Notes: generated from the letters alone by a model not told the origin. A DNA stretch of 64,000 nt from Agrostemma githago (GCA_958450325.1 OY288247.1:7244429-7308428), one strand, 5' to 3'; positions 1-11,347 are shown, counted from the first letter of the stretch. Program-made: numbers and translations.

Positions 1-1382
1 GTTATGATTTTGTATGTAAGTGACATACTTCTCTAACTAGACGACATTTGATTGCTTTGCAAGAAATGTGTTTATTATGTGCTCGTGTGACGAGTAGATA
101 CTAATCTAGTGAGTGTCACTAGAATGTTATCTAAGAGTTATTCATTTGCGCTTAAGAAGCAAAAATGGAATTATTTAAGGGATGCGCATGATGTGATAAG
201 CGAATTATTGTAAACAAGTTGCAACGATTCATATTTCCAAATAGACAAAGATGATATGAGATTGTAATCTCAGTATATTTTGTTTTGGATAAGAAGTTGT
301 GTATTGGAATGGTTCCAAAGAACAACTTTATGACTAATATTATAACTAAAGTTAGTGTTCTATTGCTTTTGAAGCAAATAGACGTTTGATTATGAATCAA
401 GCACACACTCAACTTTAAAGTTTATGAAGCAATTGTTGCTTAAGAAACTAACAATTTGCCTTAATTGAGAGAAGGTAGATTGATCATATGCTTGTAAATA
501 ACCGATACAAATGTTGTATGTCCCGAAACCTTCTCTATATAAAGATCATATCGGTTATGATCGGTATAAGACGCATGGGCGAATGGTCTTAGTACTTTTA
601 GAGGTGTTTGGTTTAGTGGGAGTTATTTCGATAATTGATATATGTATGACATATTGTCATTTGGTTAATGTAACCAAGTTTTGTCCCTAAATAATTTACA
701 TTGATGAAATAGATCACTAAGTGCGTGACTTAGTCTTGGAACTCTATTTGGATGATGTAATTATTTTGTCTCTAGTCAGGGTATTGTGTTGGGACATTTG
801 AATACCCTTAAATGACTGGTGTGTGAGTTGGTTGATGACTAAGTTCCTTGAGTCATAGGTATTGAGATACTAAACCAGGCACACGGGTGTATGTTAAGAA
901 CATGCATTAGACAGACCCGCCGAAAAGGATTTTACTAAGATTTCGCTTAGTGTCAGTAAAGTTCTTTGCAAGTTATGAACTTGTACAGTCTTTAGACCTG
1001 AGTCTTTGACTATTCTGTACATGTGATGTGTATGCTTTGATACTATTCCACGTCAGCTGTGAAAGGGGGCTATGGATGGTTATTGGGCGTGCATGGATCA
1101 TGTGATAGGATGTGGTTAGACAAGAGGGGATTTGCTCTTCCTTTATCGAAGGGAATTTATTGTTTCTTGGCCACTCGAAGAGTGTGACTTGTGCAAATGC
1201 GTGGCCGCGCTCAGATAGGATGATTGTCATCTATCTGTTCTTTCAACAAGTCAACTCAAAGATTCGAGTAAAAGATTGAGATATGTGAGGATGACACTTT
1301 TTCTTACCTCATTCTCAATTGGAGACAATAGTAGCAAAGAGACTTAACGCCGTTTTTGAGAGGACATGTACAAGTGGGAGAC
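1..1382 (+). repeat. Decayed internal 3' region of an LTR retrotransposon
   Basis: No open frame with a recognisable domain survives here. The stretch ends in a purine run (GTGGGAGA at about 1374-1381) of the kind that precedes a 3' LTR, and the next segment has the layout of a plant LTR. I therefore read it as the untranslated 3' part of an old element whose coding region lies to the left of the window. Superfamily is uncertain; the purine run resembles that of Copia elements. Confidence 0.4.
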
Positions 1383-2089
1383 TGAAGGAGTTATGTCCAC
1401 TGTCCTACGGATTAACTCGCTTAAGTCTATGTATCCGATATGCCTTGCTAGAGGTCGATGTCGAGTTGACATGTAAATAGGTTACGTGTCTGGTAGTCTT
1501 AAGTGGGCCCATTGGGTCACACACAATGTGTACGGGATATATTAGTATATATCGATATATTAAATATATCGGGTCAGTAGTAATACGGACCCAGGTGCGT
1601 TGTCGGGTTATGGTAATTAGAGTTATAGTAATAATTTAATTATGGTAATTAGAGTTATTGTAATAACCTAATTCCACCTTCTCATCTCTCCTATATAAGG
1701 AGATTCATATGATGAACCAAAAGATGGAATTAAGAGTATTGACTCATAGTATATTCATCTTATAAAGAGTTATAAGAGAGATATAGAGAGAAGTTGTGAG
1801 ACGGTCTCACGTACCTTTATACTAGCATATACGTCGCAGTTCTGTACCCGTGTGGATACCAAAGGAGGCATCACGTTTGGGGTGCTTTATTATGTCCGTG
1901 GGAATTATTTATTCTGTCCGTGTAGATTATTTATTCCGTCCGTGAAAACTATATATATTTCTGGGTTTATTATACTTCTTATTAATACGTTGTTTCGCTG
2001 CAAATAAGGTATAATTGTTATCCATCTACTTTTGTCTTTTTGGTTAATACTCGTAACAGGTCCTTGGGTTTAAGGGTTGTAACCCTACA
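1383..2089 (+). repeat. Putative 3' LTR of the decayed element
   Basis: The segment starts TGAAGG directly after the purine run and ends CCCTACA, so it has TG...CA ends. It carries a TATA-like box (TATATAAGG, 1692-1700) followed by a GA-rich leader, as expected of a U3-R boundary. The matching 5' LTR is not in the window, so both edges are estimates, and a solo LTR with chance flanking sequence is possible. Confidence 0.45.
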
Positions 2090-3770
2090 CAATCAACAAA
2101 ACACTCGATGACCATGTCTTCTAGACCACAAAGAACCATTGCTGTTTGCCCACCTTATTAGATCTCAATCAATAATCATCATAAGCCTTTGCTACTAAGT
2201 AGCTTGTGTAACCTGTCTGATTCCAATTGTTCCGTTGGAAACTTGCTCTTAACGTCTCTTTAATTAGTGGATAACATGTTATTAGCTCGCTTGGCTTATT
2301 CGTTCATACAAATTGGCTCTCTACCGTCGAGCTTTTGTTAGATGTAATTTTATTAGTATGTATTACTCTCAAAATATTACGTAATTACATCATTTTTTTT
2401 ATGGCATAATTTCTTATGTATATATGCATTCCATGAATGCCCATGATGGTAAGACTTTTATATAGAGAGATTTAATATTGGTAGGCAATTATGATAGCAT
2501 AATGTGATTAGGACTACCTCTTTGTAGGTCAAACTTGGCTCAAGCAAGTATTAAGTAGACGTATTCTTAGGAAGACAAGATTATGGAGGAATAACCATCC
2601 CATTGATTTGGTAGTGGCCAGTGGGTAGCCAACCATCCACTATGCATGATAAGGTTGACATCTTTTTTAGGCTAACGCACTAATCAATCAAATTGGGGTT
2701 TTTTCGGTTAATCTTCATAATTTTTTTTTTGTGTGCACGATATAACTAATCTCTTACGTTATGTTTATATAAAACACTATACGACAGAGTACATGGTTAA
2801 ATAAGTCAAATTTAGGGGGTACGGTAGGTCTGTAGCAAATTACTTGTCTTTTATCTAACCAAGTGGTATTATTATTTGATCCGTCAGAAACAAAAATTTG
2901 TCATTTATATTATTCTCGTCATTTATTATTGTTCTATAGACAACATCTTAATTGTTATTTTTTTATCCAGTTTTTATGAATGAGTTATTCATAAAAATAA
3001 CATTATGTACGTATCATATGATATAATATTTCTCCGTATATTTTATTCTTTATTAATGGTCAAAGTTTTATAATTGACATTCAGAAACACAATTTTTATG
3101 AAGATATATTCATAATAAAGAGTTATTCCGATTTTTATGTTATTGTCTAGCCAAAACTCAACGATAGTTCACTTAGCTCAAGTTTAGTTCACAACAACAT
3201 ACACCACCAACCCACAAGGAGTTCAACATAAGCTCGGGATGTATGACTCGCTCTGATCTGTCAAGGTTAACCAAACATGCCCGTGGACGTTAATTTATGA
3301 AGAGCCACAACCATGTGACACCAAAACGAACCACAAGAAGCCCCAAGGAGTACAGTGCGAACCATCCTAACCCAATTCAAGTGACACATGTCAAGCCACG
3401 ATCCCGCCTCCAAATTAAAAGGCATACGAATGAAATCACACCAAATACGTCCCCCTAGACCCATCATCAGAAAAGGAAAGAGTTTGGTTCAATGTATTTA
3501 ACGAACCGTACCACACTCATTCTTATCCTTATCCAATCCATTACCAAAAGGTGTTTTTTCCTCATGATTGTCTTACTTAATTCTCCACAACCCAGAAACA
3601 ATAATGTCATTTTCTCGCATATTATATGACACATGTCCAAATCCGTACTCAATACCGTAAGGGCGTACTCAAAACTAATGGTAGTCAACCGAACTAAAAA
3701 AACTTGGTCATACGCCTATACACCGGTCACCTTCCACCCTTGCTCATCTTCCCACCAACATTTCTAACAT
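2090..3770. other. Intergenic, no gene seen
   Basis: AT-rich sequence with poly-T runs near 2391 and 2720. The short open frames on the minus strand at 3267-3688 have no domain, no start context and no homology that I recognise. The last few hundred bases are probably the upstream region of the gene at 3890. Confidence 0.5.
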
Positions 3771-3780
3771 GTATATATAC
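3771..3780 (+). promoter_or_regulatory. TATA box of the gene at 3890
   Basis: TATATATAC lies about 110 bases before the start codon at 3890 and is followed by an A/C-rich stretch typical of a plant 5' leader. Transcription would start near 3800. Confidence 0.55.
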
Positions 3781-3889
3781 ACACTACTACTCTAAACACA
3801 CAACCCAGCCATCATACAAACAAATTTTCATCTTATTAAACTTTACACCTTAACAACTATAATAACGTACACATAAAAAGTGTAGAAAA

Positions 3890-4246
3890 ATGAGTGATGC
3901 AAAAGCAAAGCAAATCCTTGGGTCATCAAAGGTGATGGCCCTAGGCTTACTAGATTCCATAGCGGCTCTAGCCTACATGTGTGCTAAGTTAACACGACGA
4001 GCCTCTCGTAAGTTGACATTCAAGCTTAGTAAACGTGGGCGAAGTTCAGGGGTGAGGAGGAGACGAGGAGGTTATTGTGGTGGCGGCGATGTTGGTGATG
4101 AAAGTTTCGGTGAAGACGGGGTATGGCGGAAGTCAATATTGATGGGTGATAAGTGTGAACCTCTTGATTTCTCAGGTGTTATTTACTATGATTGTAACGG
4201 TAACATCTTGCCTGAACTCCCACCCAAATCCCCTCGTGTTTTGTAA
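3890..4246 (+). CDS. Small plant-specific protein with conserved FSGVIYYD motif
   Basis: Single-exon gene of 118 codons; the first ATG after the TATA box is used. The N-terminal half has a short hydrophobic stretch (about residues 17-31), then a basic segment rich in Arg/Lys (32-60). The C-terminal block (about residues 80-115) contains Trp-Arg-Lys-Ser-Ile-Leu-Met-Gly, then Cys-Glu-Pro-Leu-Asp, then FSGVIYYD, and ends in a Pro-rich tail. I recognise this block from a family of short uncharacterised plant proteins of similar length; no biochemical role is known to me. The glycine/arginine stretch in the middle looks disordered. The basic region might bind membranes or nucleic acid, but that is a guess. 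No stop or frameshift is seen, so the gene is probably functional. Confidence 0.75.
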   Translation: MSDAKAKQILGSSKVMALGLLDSIAALAYMCAKLTRRASRKLTFKLSKRGRSSGVRRRRGGYCGGGDVGDESFGEDGVWRKSILMGDKCEPLDFSGVIYYDCNGNILPELPPKSPRVL

Positions 4247-5188
4247 GATGGTTCCACAACAAAATCGCAATCCCATGTATTGTATTGCGAGTATTAATTA
4301 TTAATGAGATTGCTCAAATTCGGTATGTATGGACCATGGAATACTACTTCCGGAGTAGTATCATTTACTATAGATTTTAGAGGATTAATAATCACAACTG
4401 AAAAGTATAAGATCGTTCCAATGGGAAAAAAACTAGAGATCCTATTTGCAAGTAACGTAAAACTTATCCTCCCTCCTTCTCAATCATTTAATCTGTTGTC
4501 CTTTTATATTATTTGTGAGGAGTATATTTTAATCAAATGACAACAAATGACCAGGATTGAAAGACTAATCCATTTTCCACAATTTTTGCAATTGCTAGCT
4601 TAACACCCCTTCCTACCCTTCCTAGTTGGTACTATTACTATATTCCATCTGTTTTTTTTAATATTTTCGCTATTACCTCTATATATGTAAGGAGTATTTT
4701 ATTAAAATGAAACCGACATCAAAAAATTCGGAGAAAATATAAATTAGAGAAATTTAAAAAGATGGATGGGATTCATATCTTTATCAACTATCACATTGAT
4801 TAGGCCTCTTTTGATTTGGTCCACCTCCTTAAACGAAAGGGATAAGTCAGGACGTGCCATGGTCCATGGTCCTAGCTAGTGTAGGCGATATGCAACCGAT
4901 AATATAAGTCAAAGTAAACGGTATGCTACATCTCTTTTTTAAGTCGTTACGTAGAATTTAAAGAAATTATACTCTATTATTTGTTGACTCGCTTGTTTAT
5001 TCAAAGCTAAGCAACGAGAGTGCAAATCGCCAAATTGCTAGCTTACAAAACTACTCTACTAGTATGAAACAACAAAACAATGAAACAAAGCTAGGGCCAA
5101 GTGGAATGAATGACAAACTAGCCCAGCCCCACAATCTCCTTTTTTTTTTTTTTTTTCAAATTCGATTTTAGTTCGTTTCAATTCACCT
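4247..5188. other. Intergenic, with one degraded MITE
   Basis: Holds the 3' flank of the gene at 3890 and a degraded Stowaway-like MITE near 4469-4565. A long poly-T tract (near 5141-5156) lies just before the Copia nest. No other gene is seen. Confidence 0.5.
4469..4565. mobile_element. Degraded Stowaway-like MITE
   Basis: Begins CTCCCTCCTTC after a TA dinucleotide. The left arm (4478-4503) is roughly complementary to the right arm (4539-4562). The centre has the TTTGTGAGGAGTATATTTTA-type core also seen in the MITE at 5464. The right end has lost its clean terminal GGGAG. Confidence 0.4.
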
Positions 5189-5354
5189 CAAATTGTTATC
5201 ACGGTAGTAATAGAGATAGAGAGAGAAGAAGGTAAGATCTTATCTGGAACGAAACAGAGATTGTGTCGAGACAAATCGTCACTGTCCTAAAGTTGATTTA
5301 TACCCCGTCTGCTACACATGGCATCAATAGCACTCAACTCCCAGGATTCCACAA

Positions 5355-5617
5355 TATTACGATATTTAGCTTTAAGTTGTTAGTTTAATACTCTTTAATC
5401 ATGCAATTAAGCATTGCCTTTTGGGTAGTACTTACGTTGGTATATCACCCATCTTATGTACTACTCCCTCCGATTCACAAAGATCTTCCCCTTTTTTTAA
5501 TATATGTGAGGTATATCTTAATCAAAGGGGAAGATCTTTGTGAATCAGAGGGAGTATATATTTTTGACCTTTTGTGATGAATAAAGGACAACTCAAAAGG
5601 AACTAATAAAGTTCTCA
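5355..5617 (+). repeat. 5' LTR of the Ale-like element, with nested MITE
   Basis: Starts TATTACG and ends GTTCTCA, directly before the primer binding site. Without the MITE and its duplicated TA it is 170 bp, against 169 bp for the 3' LTR. The only other difference is one T in a T-run (near 5561-5565). Confidence 0.92.
5464..5554. mobile_element. Stowaway-like MITE inside the 5' LTR
   Basis: A 91-bp element with ends CTCCCTCCGATTC and GAATCAGAGGGAG, flanked by TA on both sides (5462-5463, 5555-5556). The arms pair over about 30 bp around the AAAGATCTTCCCC motif. The 3' LTR of the same retrotransposon keeps the empty site, so the boundaries are certain to the base. Confidence 0.93.
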
Positions 5618-5630
5618 TGGTATCAGAGCC
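5618..5630 (+). promoter_or_regulatory. Primer binding site, initiator tRNA-Met
   Basis: TGGTATCAGAGCC follows the 5' LTR with no gap and is the standard plant Copia site complementary to the 3' end of initiator tRNA-Met. Confidence 0.92.
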
Positions 5631-5672
5631 AATTAAACCAAAGAAAACACAAAATCCTAACTCTACACCATT

Positions 5673-6737
5673 ATGAGCGGCGGAAAAACAGACCCCGATC
5701 CGCCTAAAATCGAACCAACATCTCCTTATTATCTTTGTCCACATGATCGTCCGGGAGATTATATCACTTCCGTTCGTCTTAAGTTGAACAATTATGATGA
5801 TTGGGCACACGCTATGCGTGTCTCGCTACGGGCACGTCGGAAGTATGGGTTTCTCGATGGCACTATCAAAACGCCTGCAAAACCGTGCACTGAACAAGAT
5901 TGGGATGCAATCCAATGCACTCTTTTATCTTGGCTGATGAATACTATCTCCGATGAGGTAAAAGAACTCCTTCCCAATTATGAAAATCCAAAAAATTTGT
6001 GGGATGATTTGAGTGAGCGATTCGGGATCATAAATGGACCCCGAATTCAACAACTCAAATCCGAATTGACTGAATGTCGTCAATCTGAGTCTATGTCAGT
6101 AGCTACGTATTACGGGAAATTAACTACAATATGGGATGAATTAGACAAGCATGAACCGTTAATTTCTTGTACTTGCGGGAAGTGTGAATGTGGTGTCGGG
6201 AAAAAACATGGGACCCGACGAGAGGAAGACCGATTGCACCGGTTCTTGCTCGGCCTTGTACCTGGGTTCTATGGTTCTCTTAGATCTGTACTTTTGGCCC
6301 AAGACCCTTTACCCACTCTTAATAGGGCCTTCCAAACTATATCTCAAGAGGAACGTGTGCGTGGCATCGACAGAGGCAAGGTAGCTGTCGGAGAAACATC
6401 GGGTTTTGCCGTGCGTTATGCGTCAAAGGGACCATCTCGGACAGTCCATCAACCGAGCCCATATCTCACCAAAGAAGAAAAACGTGCACTATACTGCACA
6501 CACTGTAAGAAAAATGGACATGATGTATCAATGTGCTTTGAGCTCCTAGACGAGATACCAGAGTGGTGGTATGAATTAAAGAAGAACAAATCACGTGGCA
6601 AAGGACAAGTGCAAGCCAAACATGGCTCACGTACACATGATGCCGCTCACGGAGTTTCGGTGGAACAAACCAAAACTGAACAAAGCGGACATGTAATGGT
6701 GTACAGTACACCCCCTTCCCGTTTTACTGGTAAGTGA
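5673..6737 (+). CDS. gag: Gag of the Ale-like element
   Basis: 354 codons from the first ATG after the primer binding site to a TGA. The N-terminal part (about residues 20-230) matches the Copia gag type that begins with a short YLCPHDRPGD-like leader and continues with an alpha-helical capsid-like region. A CCHC zinc knuckle of the form C-x2-C-x4-H-x4-C sits at residues 275-288 and would bind RNA for packaging. The frame is open throughout. The TGA at 6735-6737 stands where the polyprotein would continue into the protease, so only gag can be made unless the stop is read through. It is in the same frame as pol. Confidence 0.85.
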   Translation: MSGGKTDPDPPKIEPTSPYYLCPHDRPGDYITSVRLKLNNYDDWAHAMRVSLRARRKYGFLDGTIKTPAKPCTEQDWDAIQCTLLSWLMNTISDEVKELLPNYENPKNLWDDLSERFGIINGPRIQQLKSELTECRQSESMSVATYYGKLTTIWDELDKHEPLISCTCGKCECGVGKKHGTRREEDRLHRFLLGLVPGFYGSLRSVLLAQDPLPTLNRAFQTISQEERVRGIDRGKVAVGETSGFAVRYASKGPSRTVHQPSPYLTKEEKRALYCTHCKKNGHDVSMCFELLDEIPEWWYELKKNKSRGKGQVQAKHGSRTHDAAHGVSVEQTKTEQSGHVMVYSTPPSRFTGK

Positions 6738-9700
6738 ATCATAGATACGGGATGCTCCCACCACGTCACGGGAAATATTGATGTGCTTTTCGATATTCGG
6801 GACGGTGTGTCACGGTCCATTCGTCTCCCTGACGGACAAATTGTCACGTCCAACCGAATGGGACGAGTTGCTCTTACTCCTTCTATTACTCTTGACTCTG
6901 TTTTATTTGTCCCATCACTTACTTGTAATTTAATTTCTGTCTCACAGCTATGTGACTCTCTAAATTGCGACCTTGTAACTAATTCTGTGGTATGTACTAT
7001 ACAGGACCAGTCAACGAGAACGGTGATTGGCACGGGTGACCGGATGGATGGACTATATTACCTCCATAGTGAAGCAATGTTGACGGTTAGTTATGTCGAG
7101 CCAGTTTCCTCTCCTATTCTATGGCATCATCGGTTGGGGCATCCGTCCGAGAAAATAATTAACTTATTATCTTTTGTTAATTGTAAGAATAATCGAATTC
7201 CTCAACCATGTGAGGTGTGTCACCGGGCTAAACATATACGGGATAGTTTTCCGTCTAGCAATAATAAAAGTCGTCGTATTTTTGAGTTAGTTCATTGTGA
7301 CCTGTGGGGACCGTATGACCCCTCGGCTACCTGTGGAGGGCGCTACTTTCTAACTCTTGTGGACGACTTATCTCGGGCTGTTTGGGTATACTTGTTAAAT
7401 GATAAGACCGAAGTAGCTGAGAATTTTCACAATTTCGTTGCCATGATTAAAACCCAGTTTTCTACTTTCATTAAAATGGTACGTAGTGACAATGGTACGG
7501 AGTTCAATGCACTTAAGCTTTTTTTTCGTCACAATGGAATTATTTTTCAAACTTCGTGTGTGGGCACACCACAATGGAACGGTAGAGTAGAGCGTAAGCA
7601 TCGTCATATTTTAAACGTCGCTCGTGCTCTACGTTTTCAGTCGGGGTTACCAATTCGGTTTTGGGGTGAGTGTATCCTCGCCTCAGCCCATGTTATCAAT
7701 CGGACCCCGTCAATGGTCCTTGACGGAAAAACACCCTATAAGATATTGTTTGGCTCCCCTCCGTCCTACACCGAGCTACGAGTTATCGGGTCACTTTGTT
7801 TTGCTCACAACCAACGAGCCAAGGGTGACAAGTTTGCTAGTCGGAGTCGGAAGTGCGTTTTTCTAGGTTATCCTTACGGGAAGAAAGGATGGTATTTACT
7901 TGATTTGGAACGTCATGAATTTTTCGTGTCTCGGGATGTGAAATTTTATGAAAATATTTTCCCGTTTCGGCCTAATTCTTCCACAAACAATGAAACAGGG
8001 GATGATTCTTCCCCTCATGTGAATAGTGGATCAGAGGAGATGACAAGTAATGAGGTCCTAGATTTTGACCTGGATAGTAATTATCCAGGACATATCCATA
8101 ATGAAGTTAACGATACACCTTTGCTCCATACTGAACATACCTCGTCAGAACATGAAACAACGGAGCTGAATGTCGATTCCACTGGAAATTCTACTGAGGG
8201 CACGGGGGTCGAGTCAGTTGACTCAACTGCAGCTCAAACGGAATCTCATGTCCCACCGCCCACGGAAAAACTTGGTCGTGGCCATCGAGTTCGGGTTCCG
8301 TCTACGGCTCTCCGGGATTATATTGTGGAAACTACGACAAACATTAATAGTCCATCCAATGCTTCTCATGTCACCGTGTCCGAATCACCGTCCTCAGGTA
8401 CTCCCTACCCTATAATTAATTATATAAATTGTGTGAATTTTTTAACAGAGCATCGAGATTTTTTGGCTTCCATATCAGCTTCTACGGAGCCCCGAAACTT
8501 TAACGAAGCTATTCACGACCCCAACTGGCGAGATGCTATGGAGGCCGAGATGACAGCACTTGAAAAAAATGGCACGTGGACGATGGAACCGTTGCCCCCG
8601 GGAAAGAAAGCACTCGGAAGTAAATGGCTTTACAAAATAAAATACAAGTCCGACTCGACCATTGAGCGATAAAAGGCACGACTTGTTGCTTTCGGTAACC
8701 ATCAGACGGAAGGGGTCGATTATGACGAAACGTTTGTACCCGTTGTTAAAATGACAACGGTACGAACATTCCTTGTTGTTGCTGTTTGCAAGAATTGGTC
8801 ACTTCATCAGATGGACGTTCATAATGCGTTTCTCCACGGTGACCTTCATGAGGAGGTTTATATGCGTTTACCCCCAGGTTTTGCTCCCTCTATTCCTGGG
8901 ACAGTGTGTCGTCTCCGTAAGGCTCTATACGGGCTCAAACAAGCTCCTCGTTGTTGGTTTGCTAAACTTGGTGAGGCGCTTAAGAAATACGGTTTTATTC
9001 AGTCTTACTCGGATTACTCCTTTTTTACATATGTGAGTGAAACAACTAGGTTGAATGTGCTTATCTATGTCGATGACTTACTTATATCTGCTAATGATGA
9101 TGATGCTTTGGCTCGGTTTAAGCGGTACCTATCCACCTGCTTTCATATGAAAGATCTAGGTGTTCTCAAGTAGTTTCTTGGTCTTGAAGTTGCCCGAAAC
9201 AAGAATGGTATTTTTTTGTCTCAACGGAAGTATGCTCTCGATATAATATCGGATGCTGGATTATTGGGCTGCGAGCCTGCCCCTTCGCCCATTATCCAGG
9301 GGCATTCCTTGGCTCGGTCCACAAGCGAGGCTCTTGACAATCCCGAGCCCTATCGGAGGCTTCTAGGTCGCCTTCTGTATTTGGCTGTCACCCGTCCGGA
9401 TCTGTCTTACTCGGTTCATATTTTATCCCAATTCATGCATTTACCACGGGTCGATCATTGGAAAGCGGTCCTTCGTGTTGTCCGGTACCTCAAAGGGACT
9501 CCCGGTCAAGGTATATACTTGCGTTCTGAATGTAACTTACTCTTGTCCGGTTGGTCTGACTCTAACCATGCTGGATGTCCCTTGACCCGTCGTTCTCTTA
9601 CGGGTTGGATGGTGTTTCTAGGTGATTCCCCTATCTCATGGAAAACAAAGAAACAACAAACTATCTCTCGGTCCTCCACGAAAGCTGAGTATCGGGCCAT

Positions 9701-9974
9701 GGCCGTGCTCACCTGTGAATTGAAATGGCTACGGGGAATTCTCTTTAGTCTCGGTATTGAACATCCCAATCCTGCTCCCGTGCATTGTGACAACAAGTCG
9801 GCACTGTATATTGCACAAAACCCCGTTTTCCATGAGCGCACTAAACACATCGAAGTGGATTGTCATTTCGTTCGTGATGGTCTTCAAGAAGGCTTGATTT
9901 CTTTTTCTCATGTTCCCAGTGATGCACAACTTGCCGATATATTTACCAAAGCCTTGGGCGTAGGCCAATTTTGA
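6738..9974 (+). pseudogene. pol: Pol of the Ale-like element, two internal stops
   Basis: Same frame as gag. Order: protease with Asp-Thr-Gly (6744-6752); integrase zinc finger HHCC (about 7120-7240); integrase core with the DLWGPY, VDDLSR and VRSDNGTEF blocks (about 7295-7510); reverse transcriptase with QMDVHNAFLHGD (8809-8844) and YVDDLLIS (9066-9089); RNase H with the SDSNHAG and STKAEYRAM blocks (about 9556-9705). Catalytic residues look intact. TAA at 8670-8672 and TAG at 9171-9173 stop the frame inside the RT; both stand where Tyr is usual. There is no frameshift over 4.3 kb, which makes this an unusually well preserved but stopped copy. Confidence 0.9.
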
Positions 9975-10019
9975 TTTTTATTGTCCAAGTTGGGCACGGT
10001 GAATCCCCACGCTCCAACT

Positions 10020-10029
10020 TGAGGGGGGG
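10020..10029 (+). promoter_or_regulatory. Polypurine tract of the Ale-like element
   Basis: TGAGGGGGGG abuts the first base of the 3' LTR at 10030 and would prime plus-strand DNA synthesis. Confidence 0.85.
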
Positions 10030-10198
10030 TATTACGATATTTAGCTTTAAGTTGTTAGTTTAATACTCTTTAATCATGCAATTAAGCATTGCCTTTTGGG
10101 TAGTACTTACGTTGGTATATCACCCATCTTATGTACTATATATTTTGACCTTTTGTGATGAATAAAGGACAACTCAAAAGGAACTAATAAAGTTCTCA
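10030..10198 (+). repeat. 3' LTR of the Ale-like element
   Basis: 169 bp, TATTACG to GTTCTCA, followed by the CACAA target duplication. It shows the empty MITE site. Confidence 0.93.
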
Positions 10199-10735
10199 CA
10201 CAACCAAACCGTAACTTCAGTGTAGGTGAAGAACGGATGAATACAGCCAAGAACGTTTGCCAATAACTTAACCGGAACAGAGAAATATATGAAGTATGAA
10301 GAATGAGAGAGTATGTGTGTATGTTTGCTGTGTGTTAAAACTGAAGAGAAGAGAGCATTATATAGTGGAGCAGTGGCATTGGTTCAGTGCACAGCAATAA
10401 AGAGCAAGGTGGAGACTTGCAGCAATCAGTCTCGGGAATGACAACAATCAGTCAAAGACTGACTGAGAAAAAGGAAGCTTTTGGACAAAACAAATAATCC
10501 GACCACTAAAAAATACCGCAAGCAGTGCGCCGCAGGCGCTCTACCAAAGTCCGAGCCCGGCCCGTGCTCGTCTCGGCTCGACGCGCGCGCGTGTGGTGTA
10601 CGTAGTCCTCACTTGTACACATCTAGTAGGTCATTTTAGTGGATCATATATAAACACCTTTTAGAAGCAATAAATGATCCATGTGGGATAGTTAATTCCA
10701 CTAAGTATGCTTCTTTTGAAACATTAACTCTAACA

Positions 10736-10745
10736 ATCCCCCACA
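10736..10745 (-). promoter_or_regulatory. Polypurine tract of the outer Copia element
   Basis: On the minus strand GTGGGGGAT runs directly into the TGTTAGAG start of the 3' LTR. Confidence 0.75.
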
Positions 10746-11347
10746 TGATTCAAAAGAAGAAGAAAAAAGGAGAAATCATTGGCAAACAGAGTCTTAGTGT
10801 TTAGATGTTCAGTGTCTTGTGGACTTTAACTGACACCCAGTGCGTACAAAAAACCAAGAACCATCATTTAGAGGTGGATCGAAACCTTTAACCTCCTAAT
10901 GATATTGGTAAAGGTTAGTTGTGGACTTACCGTACTCAAATCAGGGCTAGTATTCGCACCATCCATGAACTCATCATGAACGCCAACTGTATATCATAAG
11001 TATTTTACTTGGACTTCCCAAGTGCTCTCCAAATGAATCCTGGTACTTCATGAATGCCTCTAGAGATCCTAAAGCCTAAGGATCTCTTGGGGTTTAGAGC
11101 AATAGCCCCCACATTCACATAGGTAAATTAATCAGGTTTGACTGTCACAAACCATCCATTTAGGACTATGAATTTATTAAGAGCCGAAGCTCAACCTTAC
11201 AACACAAGACAGTAAAACTCAAAATAAAACGTATGTCACGCAAAACAGTTACAAAAGGAATGGTTGTGACAGTATGACTCGGGTTCACTGTGACTTCGTT
11301 TGACCGCATTTGACCTTAGCTAAGCTAAGTTGGGTATCAATCACAGT
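10746..11347 (-). other. 3' untranslated part of the outer Copia element
   Basis: Lies between the RNase H end and the purine tract. No open frame of note on either strand. Confidence 0.55.

Larger units (their letters stand above)
5355..10198 (+). mobile_element. Ale/Retrofit-like Copia retrotransposon, recently inserted
   Basis: Complete element of 4,844 bp (4,751 without the nested MITE and its TA). Two LTRs of about 170 bp match at every aligned base except one T in a homopolymer and the MITE insertion. A 5-bp target duplication CACAA sits at 5350-5354 and 10199-10203. It has a primer binding site, one continuous gag-pol frame (5673-9974) and a purine tract. The small size, short LTRs and single frame fit the Ale/Retrofit lineage. 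Three nonsense codons break the polyprotein, so this copy is not autonomous now. The LTR ends are TA...CA rather than TG...CA. Confidence 0.92.
5194..10735 (-). repeat. 3' LTR of the outer Copia element, split by an insertion
   Basis: The LTR is in two pieces, 5194-5354 and 10204-10735, together about 693 bp. The plus-strand Ale-like element and its CACAA duplication separate them. A TATA box for the minus strand lies at 10358-10364 (TATATAA on the minus strand). The GC-rich patch near 10530-10595 and the block 10600-10735 recur in the right LTR at about 15640-15848, which proves the pairing. Confidence 0.85.

Noticed and set aside
152..412. Minus-strand open frame of 86 codons in the leftmost region
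   Set aside because: No domain, lies in decayed retrotransposon sequence, composition explains it.
3267..3688. Two overlapping minus-strand frames upstream of the 3.9-kb gene
   Set aside because: No recognisable motif and no promoter; they lie in the presumed upstream region of a plus-strand gene.
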